51,291 bases of DNA, taken from positions 1 to 51,291 of the forward strand of contig DASVCA010000051.1 in the NCBI GenBank assembly GCA_036381835.1. The letters run 5' to 3'. Made by a program: the position numbers and the translations under genes. Below the pieces are notes generated by a model. The model was given only the letters and a program-made list of their open reading frames with translations, did no database searches and had not been told where the DNA came from. How positions within the stretch are numbered: position 1 is the first letter of the stretch; every line of letters starts with the position of its first letter. Source of the DNA: DASULK01 sp036381835. Lineage in GTDB: Bacteria > Actinomycetota > Actinomycetes > Mycobacteriales > Micromonosporaceae. Positions 1 through 12,651 of the stretch are shown here, piece by piece.

Positions 1-2622
<2,622 letters not shown>

Positions 2623-2810
2623 GGATTCAACTCTCCCCTAGACGGCCTGCCGAACCATCGTAGGCGCTTTCGGCCGGTATCCGTCAGCCATGGCACCCAC
2701 CGCTACCAACTGAACCGGGCGATTACCCCGGCCGCCAAGGTCACCAACGGAAAAAATAGTTCTGCTGACGGCGAACGCAGGCCGGCGGCCACCTTCCGGA
2801 CGAGAGACGG

Positions 2811-2841
2811 CGGGTGGACCGGTGCGGCACCGGTCCACCCG
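2811..2841 (-). terminator. Stem-loop after hpf
   Basis: A 13-bp perfect inverted repeat (cgggtggaccggt / accggtccacccg) with a 5-base loop lies 16 bases past the hpf stop codon. It has no clear U-tract, which is normal for high-GC actinobacterial terminators. The remaining bases 2623-2810 hold the secA leader and I see no convincing gene there. Confidence 0.6.
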
Positions 2842-2856
2842 CCGACCTCGGGGCGA

Positions 2857-3477
2857 TCAGTCGATCAGGCTGATCAGGCCGTAGTCGTAGCCCTTACGCC
2901 GGTAGACGACGCTCGGCCGGCCAGTTTCCTTGTCCTTGAAGAGATAGAAGTCGTGGCCGACCAGTTCCATCTGGAACAGCGCCTCATCGACGCTCATCGG
3001 CTCGCCCGGGTGTTCCTTGCGGCGGACGATGCGCCCCGGCAGGTGACCGTCGTCGTCCGGCGCGCTCGGCGTCTCCGCCCGCTCGGCCAGCACCACCCCG
3101 GCAGGCGCCTGCACCGCGGCGCTGTTGGCCAGCCCCGCCGTCGCAGCCGCGACGGAGATCGGCGGTCGCCCGCGGTGGATCCGTCGCCGGTCGGCGGACC
3201 GACGCAGGCGGGTCTCGAGCTTGGTGACCGCGGCGTCCAACGCGCTGTAGAAGTTCGCTGCGGTCGCCTCCGCGCGTACCACAGGGCCGCGGGAGACGCA
3301 GGTGATCTCCACCCGCTGGCAGTGCTCGGCCTGCCGCGGATTGCGTTCGTGAAGCAGTTCGACATCCACCCGGATGATCTTGTGGTCGTACCGTTCGAGC
3401 TTGGCCAGCTTGTCGGCGACGTGAACGCGGTAGTGGTCTGGAACCTCGACGTTTCGGCCCTTGACGACGATGTCCAT
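2857..3477 (-). CDS. hpf: Ribosome hibernation promoting factor, long form
   Basis: The N-terminal ~100 residues (MDIVVKGRNVEVPDHYR...) match the HPF/RaiA ribosome-binding domain, which sits in the decoding centre of idle ribosomes. After a variable basic/Ala linker, the C-terminal ~60 residues (MSVDEALFQMELVGHDFYLF ... VVYRRKGYDYGLI) match the domain of long HPFs that dimerises 70S particles into 100S. Its 206 residues fit the long form. The ATG has an excellent AAGGAGG seven bases upstream. Bases 3478-3651, between hpf and comF, contain AT-richer sequence including TTATAAGCG on the minus strand that may hold the hpf promoter; I could not assign a clean -35. Confidence 0.95.
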   Translation of the reverse strand: MDIVVKGRNVEVPDHYRVHVADKLAKLERYDHKIIRVDVELLHERNPRQAEHCQRVEITCVSRGPVVRAEATAANFYSALDAAVTKLETRLRRSADRRRIHRGRPPISVAAATAGLANSAAVQAPAGVVLAERAETPSAPDDDGHLPGRIVRRKEHPGEPMSVDEALFQMELVGHDFYLFKDKETGRPSVVYRRKGYDYGLISLID

Positions 3478-3651
3478 GCCGACCCTCCTTATGGAGCAGG
3501 TCTCGGACTCTGACGGTCCTGGTCGGTAGTTCTCCGACCAGCTCCACGCTATCGCTTATAACAAAAATGCAAAGGGCCATCCGTCCCGACTTGACCCGTC
3601 CGGATTGCCTAGGACGGCGTAAACAGACAGGCAGACGGAAACCTCCCCCAC

Positions 3652-4353
3652 TCAACGTCGGCGCTCGGTCGCGGCGAGCAACGCGGCCGCAGACACCGAC
3701 ACGCCTTCGGTGGACAGGAGACCGGCCACCGCCGACAGGGTGGCCCCGGTGGTCACGACATCGTCCAGCAGAATGACCGTCCGCCCGTCCGCGACGCGAC
3801 GCAGTCTCGCCGCTTGCCCTGGGCGGAACCGGAACGCGTGCACCGCGGCCGCCGCCCGGCCGGCGCTGTCGAGGGTGGCCGAGTCGGGCCGCGGCAGCGC
3901 ACGCAGCGGCCGGGCGAGCGACACCGGCCAGCCGGCTTCGCGCAGGCGTTCGGCGGCGTGCCGAGCCAGTCGCAGCACATGGTCACCGAAGCGTTCCCGC
4001 ACCGCCCGGGCCGTGGCCGGCACCGGGATGAGGAGCAACGGCCGCGGCCCACCCGCCGCCACCGCCACCGCCTCGGCGAGCAGCCGACCCAACGGGCGAC
4101 CCAGGCCGTGTCTGCCGCGCTCCTTGTACGAAAGCAGCACCTCCCGCAACGTCCCGTCGTACCGGCCGAGGGCGACACACCGGGGCAGTCCCGGCGGTGC
4201 GGGCGAGGGACGCACGGGCATCGGGTACAGCCCGACCAGATGGGATTCGCAGCGGGCGCAGACGCCACCGCGCAGCGGTGCGCCGCCGGTCCGACAACCC
4301 GCGCAGACCGCGGGCAGGACCAGGTCGGCGAGCTCCGCCCAGAGACCCCCCAT
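3652..4353 (-). CDS. comF: ComF-family phosphoribosyltransferase-like protein
   Basis: This 233-residue protein has the ComFC layout. An N-terminal zinc-finger-like cluster (CAGCRTGGAPLRGGVCARC) is followed by a PRTase fold with the PRPP-binding loop VILLDDVVTTGATL. ComF proteins are needed for DNA uptake in naturally competent bacteria; in actinobacteria the role is unclear and no other competence gene is visible here. Its ATG is 12 bases downstream of the lpqB stop, so it is probably the last cistron of mtrA-mtrB-lpqB-comF. Confidence 0.88.
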   Translation of the reverse strand: MGGLWAELADLVLPAVCAGCRTGGAPLRGGVCARCESHLVGLYPMPVRPSPAPPGLPRCVALGRYDGTLREVLLSYKERGRHGLGRPLGRLLAEAVAVAAGGPRPLLLIPVPATARAVRERFGDHVLRLARHAAERLREAGWPVSLARPLRALPRPDSATLDSAGRAAAAVHAFRFRPGQAARLRRVADGRTVILLDDVVTTGATLSAVAGLLSTEGVSVSAAALLAATERRR

Positions 4354-4365
4354 CGGCCGGCCCGC

Positions 4366-6225
4366 TCAGTAGACGAAGAAGGGAGCGGTCGGGGTACCGT
4401 CGCCGTCCAGCGGCGCCCCGAGGTCATCCGCGTCGATCCGCTCGTAGGTATATAGGTAAGCGTCCCACGCCACCCCGTTGACCTCGTACATCACCCGCTC
4501 GGTGCCACCGCGGACCGGGTTCGCGGCGTAGGCGACGAGATGAGTGATCTTGGCGGTGCCCCGCTGGCTGGCCCGCGGCAGATCCAACGTGCCGTCCTCG
4601 CCGATGTCGTGGAGCGCGACCTGATTGTCATCGGCCACGCCCGCCACGACCAGGTGGTTCTCCCGCACCCAGTCCACCGCGGTGAGATCACCGAGCCGGG
4701 TCGGCAACCGACGGCCCGGATGCACCTTGATCGCCTGTTCGGTCACCGCCAGCCCCGCCACGTACAGGGCGCCGTCGGCGACATAGGCGATCCGGTGTCC
4801 GTCCAAGGCGACCGCCACCGCGATGACGTTCTGCGCGCCACCCGGTAGCTCGACCGGGCGGAGATCCGCCGCGTCACGCAGCCCGAACTCGTACAGCCGG
4901 CCGTCCGCCACGATCAGGCCACGCGGCTGGGCCAGAAACGTTGATCTCAGCCAGACCGGACGGCTCATCTCGCCGTAGGAGCCGCTGGTACGCAACTCGT
5001 CCACCGCACCCGCGGCCGAGCCCACCGCAAGCCGTCGCCGCCCGCCACCGGCATCGGTCACCAGCGCCACCGCATTCGTGCCCGAATCCAACCGGGCGAA
5101 GGCCGCCGACACGATGTGCTGGTTCACCGATTCCGCGAGCGGCACCTCCCCCGGTTCGTCACCGTTCTTGAGGGCGTACACCCTGCCGTCGTAGACCGCG
5201 AACCGGCGCAGGTCTTCCTCGACCCGGTAGACCGGCTTGTCCCGCCGCCGCTGGGCGATGTCCACGATCGTCTGGGTCTCGTCCTTGATCTTCACCTCCA
5301 ACCGGCCGGCGTAGTCGTGTCCGAGCGACCAGGCCAGCTGCGTGGTGAGCTGATCCAGTGCCAGAGTCTGGTTGAGCCCCGGCCCGACGGACAGGTTGAC
5401 CACCAGCCGGCCGTCGGCCTGGGTGACGTTGCCGCTCTTCTGCGTGCCAGCGGGCAGCGCGACCACGGTGTCGGCGAGCCAGTCGGCGGGCCCTCGGGTC
5501 AACCAGCCGACCACCTCATCGGCACGCCGGGACCGCGGCACCGCGAGCGGAAGGTGGCGCAGATCGGGCACCAGGGAGGTGCGGTCCTTGTTCCAGAAGT
5601 AGATCGCCCGCATCTGGTAGTAGTCCTGCAAGGCGTCCTCACTCATCAACAGCGCGGGCGACGGCGGTTGCAGGACGTACAGGCCGCTTTGCGCGGCCTT
5701 GTCCCGGGTCACCGCGTCCAGCACGTCGTCCGAGCGTTCCGCCGCCGATCCCGGGAGCTTGCCGACGACGAACGTGTACGAGGTGTCGGTGAGCTCGGGC
5801 CGGCGTACCGTGCCGTCCGCCCGCAACACCCCCACCTGCTGCACCTTGATGGTGACCGCACTGCTGCCGTTCTGCTGGTGGTTGACGCTGATCGGGGCGA
5901 TCAGCCGAACGACGTTGATGCCGGGCTCGTCCTCCGATTCGATCAGGTGCCTGCTGCCCGGGGCGAGGTACGCCTTGACCCGTTCGTAGGCGCCGCTGAT
6001 CTCGCCCGCGGGTGCCTTCAGGAAGTTGACGGCGAACTCCTTGACGTTGTCCCCACTGTCCAGGCGGCCTGGGGGCTCACCGCGCGGACCGAGGTCCGGC
6101 CGGTCTCCGGGGGCGGGACCGGCCCCCTCGACGTGCACTCCGGTCTCGTCGGGCAGCCCGCAGCCGCCCAGCCCGCCGACGAGCATCAGGGCGGCGGCCG
6201 CCGCAGCGATCAGGCTACGCCTCAT
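4366..6225 (-). CDS. lpqB: Lipoprotein LpqB, MtrAB accessory factor
   Basis: LpqB is a membrane-anchored lipoprotein that binds the extracellular part of MtrB and tunes MtrA phosphorylation in mycobacteria. The 619-residue product starts MRRSLIAAAAAALML and has a lipobox LGGC with Cys22. A GerMN-like segment follows (VVALPAGTQKSGNVTQADGRLVVNLS), then a beta-propeller-like C-terminal half. I placed the start at 6225, not the upstream in-frame ATG at 6387, because it gives the signal peptide and overlaps the mtrB stop by four bases (ATGA), showing translational coupling. Confidence 0.93.
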   Translation of the reverse strand: MRRSLIAAAAAALMLVGGLGGCGLPDETGVHVEGAGPAPGDRPDLGPRGEPPGRLDSGDNVKEFAVNFLKAPAGEISGAYERVKAYLAPGSRHLIESEDEPGINVVRLIAPISVNHQQNGSSAVTIKVQQVGVLRADGTVRRPELTDTSYTFVVGKLPGSAAERSDDVLDAVTRDKAAQSGLYVLQPPSPALLMSEDALQDYYQMRAIYFWNKDRTSLVPDLRHLPLAVPRSRRADEVVGWLTRGPADWLADTVVALPAGTQKSGNVTQADGRLVVNLSVGPGLNQTLALDQLTTQLAWSLGHDYAGRLEVKIKDETQTIVDIAQRRRDKPVYRVEEDLRRFAVYDGRVYALKNGDEPGEVPLAESVNQHIVSAAFARLDSGTNAVALVTDAGGGRRRLAVGSAAGAVDELRTSGSYGEMSRPVWLRSTFLAQPRGLIVADGRLYEFGLRDAADLRPVELPGGAQNVIAVAVALDGHRIAYVADGALYVAGLAVTEQAIKVHPGRRLPTRLGDLTAVDWVRENHLVVAGVADDNQVALHDIGEDGTLDLPRASQRGTAKITHLVAYAANPVRGGTERVMYEVNGVAWDAYLYTYERIDADDLGAPLDGDGTPTAPFFVY

Positions 6226-7913
6226 CCGGCCACCTCCGCGCGAGGGGACGCTTCCGTGGCCGCGCCGTCCGCCGTCCCCGCCTGCGCGTCGGCAGGCACC
6301 AACGGCAGCGGGGAGGAGAGCAGCCGGGCCCCGCTCCGGGTGGGCAGGGTGAGCCGGAACTGGGCGCCCTTGCCCGACGCACCCCACGCCTCCAGCCAGC
6401 CCCCGTGCAACCGCGCGTCCTCCAGACTGATCGAGAGCCCGAGACCGGTGCCGCCGGTCTGCCTGGCCCGGGACGGGTCGGCTCGCCAGAAGCGGTTGAA
6501 CACCAGCTTCTCCTCGCCCGGTTTGAGGCCGATCCCGTAGTCGCGAACGGTGATCGCGACCGCGGCGTCGTCCGCGCCGACGGTCACTCGCACCGGTCGG
6601 CCCTCGCCGTGCTCGATGGCGTTGCCGATCAGGTTGCGCAGGATGCGTTCCACCCGACGCGGATCGACTTCGGCGATCACCGGGCTCGGCGGAAGGCGTA
6701 CCTCCAGCGCGACGTCCAGCCGGGCGGCCAGCTGGTCGAATTGACCGACGACCCGCTCCACCACGGGCGCCAGATCGGTCGGTTCCGCATCGAGCGCGGC
6801 GAACCCGGCATCGAATCGACTGATCTCCAGCAGGTCGGTGAGCAGGCCCTCGAACCGGTCAAGTTCGGCCTGCAGCAGCTCGGCGCTGCGAGCCACCGCG
6901 GGATCGAACCGGTCGCGGCCGGAGAAGATCAGGTCGGCTGCCATTCGTACGGTGGTCAGCGGTGTCCGCAGCTCGTGGGAGACGTCGGAGGTGAACCGGC
7001 GCTGCAACCGCGACATCTCCTCCAGCCGGACGATCTGCCGTTGCAGGTTGGTCGCCATCTGGTTGAACGACGCGGCCAGCTGCGCCAGGTCGTCCTCGCC
7101 GGTGACGGCCATGCGCTGGTCGAGCAGGCCGGCGGACAGTCGCTGGGCGGTCCGGGCGGCGATCCTGACCGGGGTCACCACCATTCGGGTGACCAACGCG
7201 GCGATCACCCCGAGCAGGACGACCAGGGCCATCCCGGTCGCCAGTACCGTGGTGCGGATCTGGTTGGCCGCCTTGTCCTGCGAGTTCAACGGCCGCAGAT
7301 AGTAGAGCTCCACCTGGCCGAACTCCGTCGGCACCGGTGACCCGTACACCAGATACTTCATCCGTCCGGCGCCCAGGTTCGCGGTACGGATCTGCCACGC
7401 CCGGTTGCCGCCGACCACCTCGGCCCGCAGCTGATCGCTGACCATGCCGCCGATGTCGACCGGGGCGGAGGCCACCGTCTTGATCTCGGGATACCTGCTG
7501 GCCGTCAGGATGACGATGTCGCCACCGGCCTGCCGCCGGTCGCCCCCACCCAGATAGTCGATCGTGGTCTGGAAGGTCACGTGCAGGCTCTCTTCGGCCG
7601 GGCGCTGATGGATGCCGAGTTGGCTCGCGGCGTAGTCCGCGCCGCCTTTCAGCCGGCTGAGGGTCTCCCGCTCGGCGTTGTCCAGCAGGATCTCGCTGCT
7701 CTGGTCGATGACGACGTACGCGAAGGTGCCGACCAGCAGCCCCGACGCCAACAAGGTGAGGGTGACCACCCGCAGCTGCAGAGATCGTCGCCAGGAACGG
7801 CGCAGCACGCTCCACAGCGCCCCCAGCCGCGATGCCGTCGCGCGCCAAGCCGTCCGCGCCTGGACCCGGGCACGGACGGCGGGTACGGTCTCGGAGAGCA
7901 ACGGGGGCGTCAC
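6222..7913 (-). CDS. mtrB: Sensor histidine kinase MtrB
   Basis: This is the membrane sensor kinase of the MtrAB two-component system, which coordinates cell division, cell-wall metabolism and osmotic response in actinobacteria. The 563 residues contain a first membrane segment near residues 47-69 (VVTLTLLASGLLVGTFAYVV), an extracellular domain, a second segment near 220-245, a HAMP domain and the HisKA H-box SDVSHELRTPLTTVRMA. A HATPase_c domain follows, with NLIGNAIEHGEG, DYGIGL and GGTGLGLSI. The start is GTG, 12 bases after the mtrA stop. The stop overlaps the lpqB start. Confidence 0.96.
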   Translation of the reverse strand: MTPPLLSETVPAVRARVQARTAWRATASRLGALWSVLRRSWRRSLQLRVVTLTLLASGLLVGTFAYVVIDQSSEILLDNAERETLSRLKGGADYAASQLGIHQRPAEESLHVTFQTTIDYLGGGDRRQAGGDIVILTASRYPEIKTVASAPVDIGGMVSDQLRAEVVGGNRAWQIRTANLGAGRMKYLVYGSPVPTEFGQVELYYLRPLNSQDKAANQIRTTVLATGMALVVLLGVIAALVTRMVVTPVRIAARTAQRLSAGLLDQRMAVTGEDDLAQLAASFNQMATNLQRQIVRLEEMSRLQRRFTSDVSHELRTPLTTVRMAADLIFSGRDRFDPAVARSAELLQAELDRFEGLLTDLLEISRFDAGFAALDAEPTDLAPVVERVVGQFDQLAARLDVALEVRLPPSPVIAEVDPRRVERILRNLIGNAIEHGEGRPVRVTVGADDAAVAITVRDYGIGLKPGEEKLVFNRFWRADPSRARQTGGTGLGLSISLEDARLHGGWLEAWGASGKGAQFRLTLPTRSGARLLSSPLPLVPADAQAGTADGAATEASPRAEVAG

Positions 7914-7925
7914 AATGCACCCAGG

Positions 7926-8627
7926 TTAGCCGGTCCCCGCCTTGTAGCCCACGCCGCGCACCGTCAAGATGATCTCCGGCCGCTCCGGATCCGGCTCGAT
8001 CTTCGCCCGGAGCCGCTGCACGTGCACATTCACCAACCGGGTGTCCGCGGCGTGCCGGTAGCCCCAGACCTGCTCGAGCAGCACCTCCCGGGTGAAGACC
8101 TGCCGCGGCTTACGGGCCAACGCCACGAGCAGGTCGAACTCCAGCGGCGTCAGCTTGATCTCCTTGCCGTCCCGGGTGACCGTGTGGGCCGGGACGTCGA
8201 TGGTGACCTGCGTGCCAGGAGGACCGATGGTCAGCACCTCGGGGGTGACATCCTCGCTACGGCGCAGCCGCGCCCGGATCCTGGCCACCAGCTCCTTCGG
8301 CTTGAACGGCTTGACGACGTAGTCGTCGGCGCCCGACTCCAAGCCGAGGACCACGTCCACGGTGTCGCTCTTCGCGGTCAGCATCACGATCGGAACGCCC
8401 GATTCCGCCCGGATCGCCCGTGCGACGTCGATCCCGCTCATGCCCGGCAGCATGAGGTCGAGAAGCACGACGTCCGGCCGGTTCTCGCGGAACGCCGCCA
8501 GCGCGCGCTCCCCGTCGGCGACGAAGGAGGGCAGAAACCCCTCGCTGCGCAACACGATACCGAGCATCTCGGCCAGTGCGGGGTCGTCGTCAACCACCAA
8601 AACCCGGGCTCTCATGCGATCAATCAT
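7926..8627 (-). CDS. mtrA: Response regulator MtrA
   Basis: This OmpR/PhoB-type regulator is essential in several mycobacteria. Its receiver domain (residues ~7-120) has VVDDD, the phospho-acceptor in VVLLDLMLPG (Asp57 with this start) and a lysine in VVKPFKPKE. A winged helix at the C-terminus (ELKLTPLEFDLLVALARKPRQVFTREVLLEQVWGY in part) binds DNA. I give the ATG at 8627 (MIDRMRARV, like the mycobacterial MDTMRQRI), although an ATG at 8615 has better spacing from AGGTGG. Bases 8628-8730 separate it from ahcY. Confidence 0.96.
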   Translation of the reverse strand: MIDRMRARVLVVDDDPALAEMLGIVLRSEGFLPSFVADGERALAAFRENRPDVVLLDLMLPGMSGIDVARAIRAESGVPIVMLTAKSDTVDVVLGLESGADDYVVKPFKPKELVARIRARLRRSEDVTPEVLTIGPPGTQVTIDVPAHTVTRDGKEIKLTPLEFDLLVALARKPRQVFTREVLLEQVWGYRHAADTRLVNVHVQRLRAKIEPDPERPEIILTVRGVGYKAGTG

Positions 8628-8730
8628 CCACCTCAACCGCACTTCCCACGAATCCGCCGGTACGCACACCGCCACGGGTCCCGCCGACCAGGGCGGTCGG
8701 GGCCGCATTCTCCCACCCAGGCGACCCGGA

Positions 8731-10224
<1,494 letters not shown>

Positions 10225-10247
10225 GGATTCTCCCGTGGTACGAGCAA

Positions 10248-10293
10248 CTGCGCGACCCTTACCTTACGCGCAGAGACTCCGTCCTCGACGGAG
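10248..10293 (-). promoter_or_regulatory. Tandem hairpins in the ahcY leader
   Basis: On the coding strand ctccgtc-gag-gacggag (10277-10293, 7-bp stem, 3-base loop) is followed after three bases by ctgcgcg-n12-cgcgcag (10248-10273, 7-bp stem). The second stem ends 23 bases before the ATG. The 12-base loop reads TAAGGTAAGGGT. SAH riboswitches control ahcY in some bacteria, but I could not fit their consensus here, so this is only a candidate cis-regulatory RNA or operator pair. The rest of 10225-10468 shows nothing I can name. Confidence 0.35.
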
Positions 10294-10468
10294 CATGGGG
10301 CGCGGGACGCGGATGACGCACGCGGGACGGTGGCCGACGGTTTCCGCCGATACCACCGCCCCGCGTATCCCCCCGGTTTGGTTTCCCCCGCGCGTGACTC
10401 GGACGATCTGTCCGCAACAACGCTGCGTAGCCATAGCGTTACCGCGCGCATAGGAAATGTCAAGCTAA

Positions 10469-11656
10469 TCACGAAATTTCGGACCTATTCGATTCGGTGC
10501 CGACCGACGCCACATACACCTCGCCCCGCCCGGCGAGGGTCAGCAGCCCGTGCCCCGCCGCCCCGACAGCCGCCTGCCCCGAACGGACCCGCACCGCGCC
10601 GTCCCCGTCCGCGGCCTCCACCTCGCCACCCAGGCACAGCACCACCCGCGGTCCCGACAAGATCAGTCGAACCTCGGGGACCCGAGCGTCGAGGCAGACC
10701 CGGTGCAGAGCGAAGTCGCAGATCGGCACGGGCCAGGTCATCACCCCGTCGGCCACGGCGACCGGCGCGAGCACCGGCTCGGCGAGCACCTCGTAGCGCA
10801 GCACCCGAAGCAACTCCGGAACGTCGACGTGCTTGCGGGTCAGCCCACCGCGCAACACGTTGTCGCTGGCCGCCATGATCTCCACCCCGCAGCCGCGGAG
10901 ATAGGCGTGCAGGTTGCCGGCCGGCATCCAGATCGCCTCCCCCGGCGCGAGGGTCACATGGTTGAGCAGCAAGGCGACGACCACCCCCGGATCCCCGGGG
11001 AAATGGCCGGCCAGGTGCCGGACGAGCGCGGACTGCCGCGCGTACTCCTCCGGCAACTGCGCCGCCACCACCGCGTCCACCAGCGCCGTGCGGTCACGCT
11101 CCGGCCAGGTCAGCAACAGGCGCACGGCCTCCCGCAGGCCACCCGGTCCGTCGCGCAGGGCGGCCACCACCGGGTCGAGCGCCGCGATCCCGAACGCGTC
11201 GAGCACCGCAGCCGAGAACAGTGGATCGCGGAACCCGCAGAGCGCTTCGAACGGCGAGACCGCGACCAGCAGCTCGGGCTTGTGGTGCGGGTCCACGTAG
11301 TTGCGATGCCCGGAGTCGGCCTGCGCCGCATGACCGCGGCGGGCCTGCTCGGCGTCGGGATGCGCCTGCAGCGACAACGGACTCTCGGCGGCCAGCACCT
11401 TCAGCAGGAAGGGCAGGCGTGGGCCGAACCGGCCGAAGACCTCCTCACCGAGCCAGCGCAGCGGCTCCGCCGCGACCAGGTCGCCCAAGCTGACGGCGGA
11501 GCCGCCCCGTTCCACGAGACAGGCGGCCCCGGGGTGCGCACCCAACCAGAGCTCGGCCTCCGGGCCGTCGCTGGGCACCGGCCGCCCCTGCAACCGGGCG
11601 ATGACCGAACGCGACCCCCAGGCATACCCGCGAATCGCCCCCCGTAGCAGGTTCAC
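10469..11656 (-). CDS. manA: Mannose-6-phosphate isomerase, class I
   Basis: This zinc enzyme interconverts fructose-6-phosphate and mannose-6-phosphate, feeding GDP-mannose, glycolipid and glycan synthesis. The 395 residues carry type I landmarks: LSLQAHPD, the zinc-site region KPELLVAVSPFEALCGFRD, and APGEAIWMPAGNLHAYLRGCGVE followed by the basic segment GGLTRKHVDV. It lies one base from the CDF transporter stop and downstream of the SIS isomerase, Trm112-like and phosphomannomutase genes, so one sugar-phosphate operon is likely. Confidence 0.94.
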   Translation of the reverse strand: MNLLRGAIRGYAWGSRSVIARLQGRPVPSDGPEAELWLGAHPGAACLVERGGSAVSLGDLVAAEPLRWLGEEVFGRFGPRLPFLLKVLAAESPLSLQAHPDAEQARRGHAAQADSGHRNYVDPHHKPELLVAVSPFEALCGFRDPLFSAAVLDAFGIAALDPVVAALRDGPGGLREAVRLLLTWPERDRTALVDAVVAAQLPEEYARQSALVRHLAGHFPGDPGVVVALLLNHVTLAPGEAIWMPAGNLHAYLRGCGVEIMAASDNVLRGGLTRKHVDVPELLRVLRYEVLAEPVLAPVAVADGVMTWPVPICDFALHRVCLDARVPEVRLILSGPRVVLCLGGEVEAADGDGAVRVRSGQAAVGAAGHGLLTLAGRGEVYVASVGTESNRSEIS

Positions 11657-11657
11657 G

Positions 11658-12635
11658 TCACGCTCCGGCGGTCAGGGGCGCCCCATCTCCACGCTGGCCG
11701 CCGTCGATCGTCTGGGCCCCCGAGCCGACCGAGCGATGAATGTCCGGCTCCAGGTAGACCACCCGGGCGATGGGCACCGCCTCTCGTATCCGCGCCTCCG
11801 TGCTGTCGATGTCCCGGGCCACCTCGTCGGCGGTGGCCTCGGGCGACACCCCGATCTTAGCCGCCACCAGCAGCTCGTCCGGCCCCAGGTGCAAGGTCTT
11901 CATGTGGATGATCCGGTGGCCACCCGCCGCGATGGCCCGTTCGATCATCGCCATATCCTCCGGCCGCGCGCCCTCACCGATCAGCAGGCTCTTCGTCTCG
12001 ACCGCGAGGATCACCGCGATGACGACCAGCAGCAGACCGATCATCGCCGTACCCGCCGCATCCCAGCGCCCGTCCCCGGTGGCCAGGGTCATCGACACGC
12101 CGAACAGGGCGAGGATCAGGCCGACCAGCGCACCCAGGTCCTCCAGCAACACCACCGGCAACTCCGGCGCCTTGGCGTGGCGCACGAAGTCCACCCACGA
12201 GGCCGAACCCCGGACCCGTTTCGCCTCCACGATCGCCGTACGGAAGGAGAATCCCTCCAACACGATGCCGATCACGAGCACCGCCACCGGGACCCACGCC
12301 CAGCCGTCGATGCCCTCCGGGTGCGACCACTTGTGCCACGCCTCGTACAGGGCGAACAGGCCGCCCACGCTGAACAACACGATCGCCACGATGAAGGCGT
12401 AGATGTAGCGCTCACGTCCATAGCCGAAGGGATGCTGCGGCGTCGCCTTACGCCGCGCCCGCCGGGCACCGACCAGCAGCAGCGCCTGGTTACCCGAGTC
12501 CGCCACCGAGTGAACCGACTCGGCCAGCATGGACGACGACTGAGTCAGCAGCCAGCCGATGAACTTGGCGGTCGCGATGCCGAGATTGGCGAGCAGCGCA
12601 GCGACGATCGCCCGGGTGCCTCCACCGGCGCTCAT
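11658..12635 (-). CDS. Cation diffusion facilitator family transporter
   Basis: The 325-residue membrane protein has the CDF fold: about six hydrophobic segments and the metal-site signature HSVADSGNQ in the second helix. FGYGRERYIYAF, a second acidic/His site further on, and a cytoplasmic C-terminal domain (HLGPDELLVAAKI) follow. CDF proteins export divalent cations such as Zn, Mn, Co or Fe in exchange for protons; the metal cannot be told from sequence by eye. The gene sits between the SIS isomerase and manA with gaps of 16 and 1 bases, so it is co-transcribed. Supplying or balancing zinc for ManA is conceivable but only a guess. Confidence 0.9.
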   Translation of the reverse strand: MSAGGGTRAIVAALLANLGIATAKFIGWLLTQSSSMLAESVHSVADSGNQALLLVGARRARRKATPQHPFGYGRERYIYAFIVAIVLFSVGGLFALYEAWHKWSHPEGIDGWAWVPVAVLVIGIVLEGFSFRTAIVEAKRVRGSASWVDFVRHAKAPELPVVLLEDLGALVGLILALFGVSMTLATGDGRWDAAGTAMIGLLLVVIAVILAVETKSLLIGEGARPEDMAMIERAIAAGGHRIIHMKTLHLGPDELLVAAKIGVSPEATADEVARDIDSTEARIREAVPIARVVYLEPDIHRSVGSGAQTIDGGQRGDGAPLTAGA

Positions 12636-12651
12636 GCCGGCCTCCGTCGAC

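Noticed and set aside
2638..2838. 66-residue ORF between secA and hpf
   Set aside because: Overlaps the hpf terminator, lacks a ribosome site and shows no protein-like composition.
10225..10468. SAH or SAM riboswitch before ahcY
   Set aside because: I could not fit the known consensus elements; only simple hairpins are supported.
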